DNA from: an uncultured Faecalibacterium sp.
GTDB lineage: Bacteria > Bacillota > Clostridia > Oscillospirales > Ruminococcaceae
Reading direction: 5' to 3'
Assembly: GCA_902463905.1 (NCBI GenBank)
Contig: CABQHF010000028.1
Location: forward strand, 1-14,553
DNA: 14,553 bases
Shown here piece by piece: positions 6,558-12,567 of the stretch; the first letter of the stretch is position 1; each line of letters opens with the position of its first letter. Below the pieces are notes generated by a model, which saw only the letters and a program-made list of their open reading frames with translations, did not search any database and was not told the DNA's origin. A program made the translations under genes and the position numbers.

Positions 6558-8744
6558 TCAGATCTTGGTCACGTCGATCTTGACTTCGTTGTTACCCGCA
6601 TACTTATTGGGACGCACCATCAGGTAGATGAAGGCCACCAGAACAACAGCAGCCACGATGGTGAAGAAGTTGAAGCCGATCTCGCCAGTGATCAGGCCGC
6701 CGATCTGGTACACGACCAGAGCAGCACAGTAAGCCAGAGCGCACATATAACCAATGGCGATGGCGGTCCACTTGCCGTTGTTCATCTCGCGCTTGATGGC
6801 ACCCATGGCTGCGAAGCAGGGAGCGCACAGCAGGTTGAAGATCATGAAGGCGTAAGCAGACAGTGCGGTGTAATCCTGTGCCACAGCGGCCCAGATCTCG
6901 TCGCCGTTCTCAGACAGCTCGCCGCCGAAGTGATACAGGACACCAAAGGTACCAACAACGTTCTCCTTGGCGATCAGGCCAGACACGGAAGCAACGGTTG
7001 CACGCCAGTTGCCGAAGCCCAGAGGAGCGAAGATCCATGCGATCTTGGTGGCGATGGCAGCCAGGACGGAGTTGTCCTGATCCTCGACCATGCCGAAGAC
7101 ACCGTTCTCGAAGCCGAAGCCCTGCAGGAACCACAGCACGACGGTCGCCAGCAGAATGACGGAACCTGCACGCTTGATGAAGGACCAGCCGCGCTCCCAG
7201 GTAGCACGGAACACGTTGCCCCATGCAGGCACATGGTAAGCGGGCAGCTCCATAACGAAGGGAGCAGGGTCGCCTGCGAAGATCTTGGTCTTTTTCAGGA
7301 TGATGCCGGAGCAGATGATGGCAGCCATGCCGATGAAGTAAGCAGAAACAGCCACCAGCGGAGAGCCGCCGAACATGGCACCTGCGATCAGGCCGATGAT
7401 GGGCATCTTTGCGCCGCAGGGGATGAAGCAGGTGGTCATGATGGTCATGCGGCGGTCACGCTCGTTCTCGATGGTACGGGAAGCCATGACGCCCGGCACG
7501 CCGCAGCCGGTGCCCACCAGCACGGGGATGAAGCTCTTGCCGGACAGGCCGAACTTGCGGAAGATACGGTCCATGATGAAGGCCACACGGGACATATAGC
7601 CGATGTCCTCCAGGATGGACAGCAGGAAGAACAGAACCAGCATCTGCGGCACGAAGCCCAGCACTGCGCCGACACCGGCGACGATGCCGTCCATGATCAG
7701 GCCGTACAGCCAGCCTGCCACGCCGATGCTCTCCAGGAAGCCGCCCAGTGCGCCCGGCACGATCTCACCGAACAGCACATCATTGGTCCAGTCGGTGGCA
7801 AAGGTGCCGATGGACCAGCCTCCGTCTGCAATGGAGGTGCCCATGGACAGGGAGTACATCAGGATCATGACCAGCGCGAAGATGGGCAGCGCCAGGACGC
7901 GGTTGGTGACGATCTGGTCCACCTTGTCGGAGATGGTCAGGTGCTCCACGCGGGCCTTCTTCTTGACGGCCTTGGAGACCACGGTGTTGATGTAGGCATA
8001 GCGCTGGTTGGTGATGATGCTCTCGGCATCGTCGTCCATTTCCTTCTCGCAGTCCTTGATGTGCTCGTCGATGTGAGCGATCAGGTCCTTATCCAGCTTC
8101 AGCTCTTCCATGACCTTGTCGTCACGCTCGAACAGCTTGACGGCGTACCAGCGCAGGAAGCGGTCATCCACCTTGCCCTGAATGGACTCTTCGATGTGGG
8201 CAATGGCGTGCTCCACACTGCCGGTGAACACATGGGGCAGCTCGCCGGCCTTTTTGCCCTGGGCAGCGGTCACGGCAGCCTTGGCAGCAGCCTCGGTGCC
8301 CTCGCCCTTCAGAGCGCTGATCTCCACGGCCTGGCAGCCCAGCTCGGCGCTCAGCTTCTTCAGGTCGATCTTATCGCCGTTCTTACGCACCAAATCGATC
8401 ATGTTCACAGCCATGACCACCGGGATGCCCAGCTCGATCAGCTGGGTGGTCAGGTACAGGTTGCGCTCGATGTTGGTGCCGTCGATGATGTTCAGGATGG
8501 CGTCGGGCTTCTCCTTGACCAGATAAGTACGGGAGACGACTTCCTCCAGCGTGTACGGAGACAGCGAGTAGATACCGGGCAGGTCCTGGATGATGACATC
8601 CTTGTCGCCCTTCAGCTTGCCTTCCTTCTTTTCCACGGTAACGCCGGGCCAGTTGCCGACGTACTGGTTGGAGCCGGTCAGGTTATTGAACAGGGTCGTT
8701 TTACCGCAGTTCGGGTTACCGGCAAGTGCAATCTTAATGCTCAT
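6558..8744 (-). CDS. feoB: Ferrous iron transport protein B
   Basis: The 728-residue protein is the membrane Fe(II) transporter of the Feo system. An N-terminal G domain shows G1 GNPNCGKT (9-16), the G2 region GVTVEKKEG with Thr36, G3 DLPG (54-57), G4 NMID (114-117) and G5 SALKG (143-147). A helical spacer leads into a large membrane domain with two gate-like repeats: GTGCGVPG...IPCGAKMPI and CAPCFAAMGAIKREM, each carrying conserved cysteines. Length fits the family (E. coli about 773). The ribosome site GGGAGG precedes ATG 8744. It lies 26 bases after a feoA gene and 35 bases before the Cys-rich partner, in one operon. No gene for a FeoC-type regulator is seen; the Cys-rich peptide takes the third position, as is common in Firmicutes. 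Dyads around the promoter suggest iron-dependent repression. Confidence 0.97.
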   Translation of the reverse strand: MSIKIALAGNPNCGKTTLFNNLTGSNQYVGNWPGVTVEKKEGKLKGDKDVIIQDLPGIYSLSPYTLEEVVSRTYLVKEKPDAILNIIDGTNIERNLYLTTQLIELGIPVVMAVNMIDLVRKNGDKIDLKKLSAELGCQAVEISALKGEGTEAAAKAAVTAAQGKKAGELPHVFTGSVEHAIAHIEESIQGKVDDRFLRWYAVKLFERDDKVMEELKLDKDLIAHIDEHIKDCEKEMDDDAESIITNQRYAYINTVVSKAVKKKARVEHLTISDKVDQIVTNRVLALPIFALVMILMYSLSMGTSIADGGWSIGTFATDWTNDVLFGEIVPGALGGFLESIGVAGWLYGLIMDGIVAGVGAVLGFVPQMLVLFFLLSILEDIGYMSRVAFIMDRIFRKFGLSGKSFIPVLVGTGCGVPGVMASRTIENERDRRMTIMTTCFIPCGAKMPIIGLIAGAMFGGSPLVAVSAYFIGMAAIICSGIILKKTKIFAGDPAPFVMELPAYHVPAWGNVFRATWERGWSFIKRAGSVILLATVVLWFLQGFGFENGVFGMVEDQDNSVLAAIATKIAWIFAPLGFGNWRATVASVSGLIAKENVVGTFGVLYHFGGELSENGDEIWAAVAQDYTALSAYAFMIFNLLCAPCFAAMGAIKREMNNGKWTAIAIGYMCALAYCAALVVYQIGGLITGEIGFNFFTIVAAVVLVAFIYLMVRPNKYAGNNEVKIDVTKI

Positions 8745-8770
8745 TGCGTGTTCCTTTCCTCCCTTTGGAA

Positions 8771-8992
8771 TCAGACGATTTCGATCATTTCGGCGTCGGC
8801 CTTGCGCACGCTCAGCTCGTAGTTGCGCACGGTCAGCTCCATGGGGTCGCCCAGGGGAGCCACCTTGCGGACATAGATCTCCACACCCTTGGTGATGCCC
8901 ATGTCCATGATGCGGCGTTTCACCGGGCCTTCGCCATGCAGCTTGGCCACGGTGACAGTCTCACCGACCTTGACGTCTTTCAGAGTTTTCAT
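8771..8992 (-). CDS. feoA: FeoA domain protein (second feoA)
   Basis: The 73-residue protein is a single FeoA SH3-like domain: VGETVTVAKLHGEGPVKRRI, then MDMGITKGVEIYV, then APLGDPMELTVRNYELSVRK. These match the family pattern LxxMGxxxGxxxxV...APLGDPxxxxVxG. FeoA is a small cytoplasmic partner thought to act on the FeoB G domain. It is more canonical than the upstream FeoA paralog, having the APLGDP loop. Start ATG 8992 has GAGGAGG nine bases upstream. It lies between the first feoA and feoB. Confidence 0.94.
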   Translation of the reverse strand: MKTLKDVKVGETVTVAKLHGEGPVKRRIMDMGITKGVEIYVRKVAPLGDPMELTVRNYELSVRKADAEMIEIV

Positions 8993-9023
8993 TGCAAATC
9001 ATCCTCCTCTGCTTGTCTTTATT

Positions 9024-9075
9024 GGAGACCAGTCCAGTTTCGGAATGTCTCCCAAACAGTGTTGCGGGCACTGTT
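9024..9075 (-). other. Intercistronic RNA hairpins between the two feoA genes
   Basis: Two inverted repeats fall in the 93-base gap: GGAGAC/GTCTCC (9024-9029 with 9047-9052) and AACAGTG/CACTGTT (9055-9061 with 9069-9075). Neither has a T tract, so they are not standard terminators. They may affect stability or processing of the feo transcript. Confidence 0.4.
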
Positions 9076-9085
9076 CAGTCTGTAA

Positions 9086-9301
9086 TCAGCCGATCATAAT
9101 GCGGTTTGCCATGGTCTTGTCCAGCGCGATGCGGCTCTCCTTGACCTGAATGATCAGGTTGCCTGCGATTTCGTTGACCACGGTCACCTCACTGTCTACC
9201 ACGAACCCCAGCTCTGCCAGATGCAGCCGGACTTCGTCCTTGCCGGTGATCTTTTTGATGGTGACCGTCTCTCCTGCTTTTGCCATCGTCAGAGGCATCA
9301 T
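9086..9301 (-). CDS. feoA: FeoA domain protein (first feoA)
   Basis: From ATG 9301 the protein is 72 residues: MMPLTMAKAGETVTIKK, then LAELGFVVDSEVTVVNE, then GNLIIQVKESRIALDKTMA. This is one FeoA SH3-like domain with the LxxLGF(x)xG-type core, but it lacks the APLGDP loop of its neighbour, which is typical of the divergent member in Firmicutes feoA-feoA-feoB operons. An upstream ATG at 9322 would add seven residues but has no ribosome site; GAAGGGA lies upstream of 9301 and 9298, and MPLTMAK is a usual family start. It is the first gene of the feo operon, about 65 bases from the predicted transcription start. Confidence 0.88.
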   Translation of the reverse strand: MMPLTMAKAGETVTIKKITGKDEVRLHLAELGFVVDSEVTVVNEIAGNLIIQVKESRIALDKTMANRIMIG

Positions 9302-9342
9302 ATATTCCGCTTCCCTTCTCATTGAATCGGAGATGTGCGGCG

Positions 9343-9358
9343 GTTAGTCAGCCGCAAC
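9343..9358. promoter_or_regulatory. Weak 16-bp dyad downstream of the feo promoter
   Basis: The plus strand reads GTTAGTCAGCCGCAAC: one perfect GTTAG half and one imperfect GCAAC half with the same six-base spacer as the other sites. It sits at about +7 to +22 of the predicted feo transcript. Confidence 0.45.
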
Positions 9359-9371
9359 TATCAGCATGGAT

Positions 9372-9400
9372 AGTTTACGCCCGCTAACCGCTCTTGTCAA
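9372..9400 (-). promoter_or_regulatory. feo operon promoter (sigma-A type)
   Basis: On the minus strand TTGACA (9395-9400), a 17-base spacer and TAAACT (9372-9377) form a good promoter. Transcription should begin near 9365, giving a leader of about 65 bases before the first feoA start. A 16-bp dyad overlaps its -10 and spacer. Confidence 0.75.
9373..9388. promoter_or_regulatory. 16-bp dyad operator candidate over the feo -10
   Basis: The minus strand reads GTTAGCGGGCGTAAAC, a GTTnnCG...CGnnAAC dyad. It overlaps the -10 and the 3' part of the promoter spacer, where a bound repressor would block RNA polymerase. Confidence 0.65.
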
Positions 9401-9420
9401 TAATTTTTTCATAATTCAAA

Positions 9421-9436
9421 GTTAGTTTATATAAAC
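9421..9436. promoter_or_regulatory. 16-bp dyad upstream of the feo promoter
   Basis: The plus strand reads GTTAGTTTATATAAAC, which contains the perfect 12-bp palindrome GTTTATATAAAC. It lies about 20 bases upstream of the feo -35 in an AT-rich stretch and shares the GTTAG...AAC format of the other sites. Confidence 0.5.
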
Positions 9437-9784
9437 AAACAAATTTTATGCCCGCAACTCTCCGGATTTTATCACAATCAACAACAACTAACTCAGCCTT
9501 TTGACACAAAGTTCGTGCATGTTAACATTCTGGCACCCGTTTTACGGTCATCGGCTGTGCATTCTGCCAAAGCCGGTTTTCGGAGCGTTGTTCCGCCGGG
9601 AAATATTGTGCCGACCGGCCGGTGCGGCGTGAAAAATTTTTCCGGAAAGTGACACAGCCGCACGGTGCAGTGGTCAGTCTGCGCCGCGCGGCCGCGTGTC
9701 AAAAGGAGGATTTCTTCCCGTCGGTGCGTGGACACCAGCGGGCGCCAGGATAAAAAGAGAGTATTTGAAAAGAGAATGTCAGTG
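9437..9784. other. Gene-poor region between feo promoter and the DUF3793 gene
   Basis: No convincing gene is seen; the minus-strand open frame across it overlaps the DUF3793 gene and lacks family features. A perfect 11-bp inverted repeat CCTTTTGACAC / GTGTCAAAAGG lies at 9497-9507 and 9696-9706. The left copy contains a possible plus-strand promoter: TTGACA 9501-9506, 16 bases, TAACAT 9523-9528. Further inverted repeats are GTGCGGC/GCCGCAC (9622-9628 with 9657-9663) and an internal GAAAAATTTTTC palindrome. A half-site-like CAACTAAC lies near 9485-9492. A small RNA is possible but not supported. Confidence 0.4.
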
Positions 9785-10363
9785 TTAAGCCGCCACAGCA
9801 AGGCGGAGAATGGGGGTACCGCTGTGGAACAGCCGCAGATACACGGCTGTACACTTGCGCAGCTGTGCAAAGTGACGCTGTGCCGCCTGCGGGTCCCCGT
9901 AGGCTTTCCAGCAGCCGCAGCAGGTAAAGTTCCGGCCGCTGTTTTCAATAAAGCCCACCACGTCGCTCAGGGGGTAGCCCAAAAAAACGCCGATCTCATG
10001 CGGGAATTCGGCCGAGCAGCACAGTCTGCGCGAAAGCTGGGTGAGCCAGGCCGTGCAGTCGGCCCGTTCTGCCGGCAGATGGTAGCCCTCCTGCCGGAGA
10101 AAGCCCTGCACGGTCTCGTCGGTCAGCACCGCGCGCAGCATGCTCTCGCGGTACACATAAACGAGATACTGGTGGGTGCGTGCGCAGCCCTTCAGCACCC
10201 GGACCCGCAGGCCCTTGGGCTGGAGCTGCTCGTTCCAGTTTTTCACCCGGCGGGCAAGGTCGGCGCAGTCCCGGGTCTCGTAGCGGAACAGGCCCGCAGG
10301 TTTCAGGCTGGCCAGCACCGGCGCGCACTGCTCGATCATCACGGTCTCAAAATTGCGCTCCAT
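9785..10363 (-). CDS. DUF3793 family protein
   Basis: The 192-residue cytoplasmic protein matches the DUF3793 pattern: an N-terminal CAPVLASLKPAGLF segment, a central YVYRES region, and the conserved C-terminal block FPHEIGVFLGYPLSDVVGFI followed by CCGCWKAYGDPQAA and LRKCTAVYLRLF. The biochemical function is unknown. From general knowledge these genes often occur near feo or flavodoxin genes in Clostridia. It is rich in cysteine, including a CCGC group. No signal peptide or membrane helix is seen. GAGGAGGG lies eight bases before ATG 10363. It has its own promoter at 10524-10552 with two strong GTTAG-N6-CTAAC dyads downstream, which links it to the neighbouring iron operon by regulation. Confidence 0.85.
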   Translation of the reverse strand: MERNFETVMIEQCAPVLASLKPAGLFRYETRDCADLARRVKNWNEQLQPKGLRVRVLKGCARTHQYLVYVYRESMLRAVLTDETVQGFLRQEGYHLPAERADCTAWLTQLSRRLCCSAEFPHEIGVFLGYPLSDVVGFIENSGRNFTCCGCWKAYGDPQAAQRHFAQLRKCTAVYLRLFHSGTPILRLAVAA

Positions 10364-10424
10364 GGGCTGTTCCCTCCTCTGCGTGCTTCCCTGCCAGTAT
10401 GGCCGGAACCAGGCGGTTTTATGA

Positions 10425-10440
10425 GTTAGATATTTCTAAC
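10425..10440. promoter_or_regulatory. 16-bp dyad operator, proximal to the DUF3793 gene
   Basis: GTTAGATATTTCTAAC has perfect GTTAG/CTAAC halves and further matching A/T inside. It lies 62 bases before the start codon. A weaker second promoter (TTGAAT...TAACTC on the minus strand) may overlap it. Confidence 0.75.
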
Positions 10441-10499
10441 CCGCAATTCAAAAAGAATCGGCGCGCCCGTTTTGCAGGGTCTGCCGTTCCGGTTCTGTG

Positions 10500-10515
10500 G
10501 TTAGTTGTTCCTAAC
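10500..10515. promoter_or_regulatory. 16-bp dyad operator at the DUF3793 transcription start
   Basis: GTTAGTTGTTCCTAAC has perfect GTTAG/CTAAC halves with the same six-base centre. It begins eight bases past the -10 and covers about +2 to +17 of the predicted transcript, a classic repressor position. The next copy is 75 bases away. Confidence 0.75.
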
Positions 10516-10523
10516 GTGACTGT

Positions 10524-10552
10524 ATCTTACCACAGGCAAAGCCTCCTGTCAA
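10524..10552 (-). promoter_or_regulatory. Promoter of the DUF3793 gene (sigma-A type)
   Basis: On the minus strand TTGACA (10547-10552), 17 bases and TAAGAT (10524-10529) give a strong match. The leader would be about 150 bases and would contain both dyads. Confidence 0.78.
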
Positions 10553-10631
10553 CACTTTTTCGCAAAAAAGTTATTCATAGCAAACCAGTCGATTTTTATT
10601 GTACGTTGGTCTGTCCTTTTGGGGTGGGTTG

Positions 10632-10640
10632 TGCTATAAT
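10632..10640 (+). promoter_or_regulatory. Extended -10 promoter of the kinase-like gene
   Basis: TGCTATAAT is a perfect extended -10 (TATAAT at 10635-10640) 40 bases before the ATG at 10680. The -35 position (TGTCCT at 10612-10617) is weak, as is common with extended -10 promoters. Confidence 0.65.
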
Positions 10641-10679
10641 GCTGTATATCTCATTTTTCAGAGCAAAGGAGTTGTTTTC

Positions 10680-11264
10680 ATGGCAGAGTACCCGATTCAC
10701 CCCTACATCATCCACTGTCTGGAGCCGCTTCTGGCCAACGCCGCTGCGCCGGTGGTGCTGGCACTGGACGGCCGCTGCGGCAGCGGCAAGACCACGATGG
10801 CCGCCGCATTGGCAGAGCAGTTTCCGGACAGCATCGTCCTGCACACCGACGATTTCTACCTGCCGCCCGCCGACCGTGTGCCCGGCTGGGAACAGACGCC
10901 TTGTGCCAATATGGACCTTGCCCGCCTGCGGGATGAGGTTCTGGTGCCTGCCTGTGCCGGGCAGCCGGTGCCCTACCGGGCCTACTCCTGCCGGGAGAGT
11001 GCTTATCTGCCCGTGCAGCAGCTTGCCGCACAGCCGCTGGTGATCCTGGAGGGCAGCTACAGCCACCACCCGCTGCTGGCCCCGCACGAGGCATTCCGGG
11101 TGTTCGTGACCTGCTCCAAAGCCGAGCAGGCAAGCCGCCTGCAGGCCCGCGAGGGTGACCGCTACCCGGACTTCGCCGCCCGGTGGATACCGCTGGAAGA
11201 AGCCTATTTCGCCCAGTACAACATTGCCGAAAGCGCAGATTTTGTCGTGGATACCACCCTTTGA
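10680..11264 (+). CDS. Uridine kinase-like P-loop NTPase
   Basis: The 194-residue cytoplasmic protein has Walker A GRCGSGKT (31-38) after a hydrophobic strand VVLALD. Next come the HTDDFYLPP motif (55-63), which in uridine kinase-type enzymes provides substrate-binding and catalytic acidic residues, and LEGSYSHHP with Glu124. This fits the uridine/phosphoribulokinase-like kinase superfamily, but the substrate is not certain. Start ATG 10680 has AAAGGAG about eight bases upstream; a longer frame from 10599 has no ribosome site and would begin upstream of the -10. The gene stands alone, divergent from the DUF3793 gene, and ends in a strong terminator. None of the GTTAG dyads lies between its -10 and start. 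Confidence 0.82.
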   Translation: MAEYPIHPYIIHCLEPLLANAAAPVVLALDGRCGSGKTTMAAALAEQFPDSIVLHTDDFYLPPADRVPGWEQTPCANMDLARLRDEVLVPACAGQPVPYRAYSCRESAYLPVQQLAAQPLVILEGSYSHHPLLAPHEAFRVFVTCSKAEQASRLQAREGDRYPDFAARWIPLEEAYFAQYNIAESADFVVDTTL

Positions 11265-11277
11265 GTACAATATGCAG

Positions 11278-11320
11278 AAGGAGCAGATTCGAGACAGTGT
11301 GTCTTGAATCTGCTCCTTTT
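11278..11320. terminator. Terminator between convergent kinase-like and XRE genes
   Basis: A perfect 13-bp stem pairs 11278-11290 (AAGGAGCAGATTC) with 11306-11318 and extends inward by GAGAC/GTCTT with one G-U pair. TTTT follows on the plus side. It begins 13 bases after the kinase-like stop and touches the XRE stop codon, so it may serve both genes, but the T tract favours the plus strand. Confidence 0.85.
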
Positions 11321-11627
11321 ATTTTACAAGACCATTCACAATTTTTGAAAGAGCCTCAAATTCATCCGGGTCAAGTTTTTTCAGGTTAGCGATCATCTCT
11401 CGCAACGCTTTCGGGTCATCTGCATCGACTTCAAAAAAATCTTTTGGGGTGATGTGGAGATATTCGCAGATATAGAAAAAGTTCGTCATAGTCGGAAAGG
11501 TTTTTCCGCTTTCAATGGAGTTGATATACCCGTGGTTCTGCCCCAGCGACAAACTCATATCCCGGGCCGAAACGCCTTTCTGCATCCGCAGCTGTGTCAA
11601 TCGGCGTGCAAACATCTCTTCGTACAA
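11319..11627 (-). CDS. XRE-family helix-turn-helix regulator
   Basis: The 102-residue protein has an N-terminal Cro/C1-type helix-turn-helix: FARRLTQLRMQKGVSARDMS, then LGQNHGYINSIESGKTFPTM, covering about residues 6-60. A short C-terminal helix pair rich in Asp, Lys and Leu follows, possibly for dimerisation. The start is TTG 11627, with AAGGATGG upstream; a shorter ATG start at 11615 is possible but would trim the family-typical leader. It is divergent from the Sel1/TPR gene across 177 bases that contain a tandem 10-bp repeat, so it probably controls that gene, itself, or both. No clear minus-strand promoter is visible. Confidence 0.85.
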   Translation of the reverse strand: MYEEMFARRLTQLRMQKGVSARDMSLSLGQNHGYINSIESGKTFPTMTNFFYICEYLHITPKDFFEVDADDPKALREMIANLKKLDPDEFEALSKIVNGLVK

Positions 11628-11689
11628 GTGCCATCACCATCCTTTTTGTCATATTGTATCGGATAGCATTGCAATTTTTGGCACTTTTT

Positions 11690-11709
11690 ATATTTCACTA
11701 TATTTCACT
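11690..11709. repeat. Tandem 10-bp direct repeat, operator candidate
   Basis: ATATTTCACT occurs twice in a row, one helical turn apart, just upstream of the -35 of the Sel1/TPR gene and about 65 bases from the XRE start. Spacing of one turn places both copies on the same DNA face, which suits cooperative binding by a regulator such as the adjacent XRE protein. Confidence 0.55.
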
Positions 11710-11713
11710 TTGC

Positions 11714-11742
11714 TTGTGATATCATTTTGTTTCTGATATAAT
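11714..11742 (+). promoter_or_regulatory. Promoter of the Sel1/TPR-type gene
   Basis: TTGTGA (11714-11719), 17 bases and TATAAT (11737-11742), with a TGA extended -10, form a good promoter 62 bases before the start codon at 11805. Confidence 0.75.
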
Positions 11743-11804
11743 ATTATCAGCAACAGAATTTATCCTAGATTATTCAAAATCGACAATTATGAAGAGGAAT
11801 ATGG

Positions 11805-12553
11805 ATGACTGTTGAAGAAGCTATTCAGAAAGCAAACGAGGGCGATGTAGAAACCATGGTGATTCTCGGTGACTACTACGGGCAAAACAAGGACTATGAC
11901 AACGCCCTTGTCTGGTATCGGAAAGCCGCAGAGCTTGGTAATCTTGAAGCGATGTACAGAATTTTTCTAGTTGATGGCCTGTTACTCCATGCCAGCGTTA
12001 TTGTCAGTCCCGATGAAGATGATGACGAGTGCTTCCAGGAAATCAACCATTATGCGGGCATCCTAAAGGATTATCCGCAGTTCAAACTCGAGCCAGCTTA
12101 CAGTAATTCTAAATATGCATATTCGGAATCCCTATACCGTCGAAACAAGTATACTGAGCTTTTCTCTCTTGTCCGTGATGAATCTCATCCTCGCTTCCGC
12201 ATTATGTATGCCAATACGCTCTTTTCTATTGCGGAAATCTCTCAAACGAATCCGAGACAGAGCGTTATTATTTAAGTGCTTCTCAGGCTGTCCGTTCTGT
12301 TTTGCAGGCCAACTATATTCCCGAAAATCATCATTATGAACAAGTTCGCTTTGTGCAAGCTCTTGGCGTTTATGCTACCATGCTTCGCGTAGGACTCGGA
12401 GCAAAGGCCGATGTTGAAACTTCCTATCAAGTTCTTATCGCTCAAAAAGAAAAATTAACCAATGACGATGCAAAGTCTTTGATCTCCGATATTTTGTCGC
12501 ATTATCATATTAAGAAAGGTTTCTTTGGCACATCTATTACTTATGTGGATTAA
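11805..12553 (+). pseudogene. Sel1/TPR-like repeat protein interrupted by a frameshift
   Basis: The first frame (11805-12275) begins with a Sel1/TPR-like pair: AIQKANEGDVETMVILGDYY and DYDNALVWYRKAAELGNLEAMY. It runs to ...IAEISQ, then changes to out-of-frame NPRQSVII and stops. From 12245 the next frame reads NESETERYYLSASQAVRSVL and continues to 12553. The two join smoothly as EISQ-NESETERYY if one A was lost from the AAA run at 12244-12246. The joined protein would be about 249 residues of helical repeats, probably cytoplasmic and used for protein contacts. The start has AAGAGGAA six bases upstream. Codons are more AT-rich than in neighbours, hinting at transfer. It could be a true pseudogene, a sequencing error, or less likely a programmed -1 shift; no canonical slippery heptamer is seen. 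Confidence 0.72.
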
Positions 12554-12567
12554 CAGGAGGTCATTTT

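Larger units (their letters stand above)
9340..9391. other. Nested inverted repeats at the feo transcription start
   Basis: GCGGTTAG/CTAACCGC (9340-9347 with 9384-9391) encloses AACTATC/GATAGTT (9356-9362 with 9369-9375) around a six-base loop. It covers the -10, the predicted start of transcription and two GTTAG dyads. It may be a cruciform-like operator array rather than an RNA structure, since only half of it would be transcribed. Confidence 0.5.

Noticed and set aside
6930..8822. 630-residue open frame on the plus strand opposite feoB
   Set aside because: It lies antisense to an unmistakable FeoB and consists of His/Asp/Gln-rich sequence without family features.
9493..9948. 151-residue open frame on the minus strand overlapping the end of the DUF3793 gene
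   Set aside because: It overlaps a recognised gene by about 160 bases, has no ribosome site at its start and no family features.
10364..10500. Possible riboswitch in the roughly 150-base leader of the DUF3793 gene
   Set aside because: No known aptamer pattern or terminator/anti-terminator pair was recognised; the visible structure is explained by the two operator dyads.
11391..11406. A further GTTAG motif (GTTAGCGATCATCTCT) inside the XRE gene
   Set aside because: It has only one half-site, lacks the CTAAC partner and lies inside a coding region.
12236..12250. Programmed -1 ribosomal frameshift in the Sel1/TPR-type gene
   Set aside because: No canonical slippery heptamer in the right phase and no evident downstream stem-loop; a lost A is simpler.
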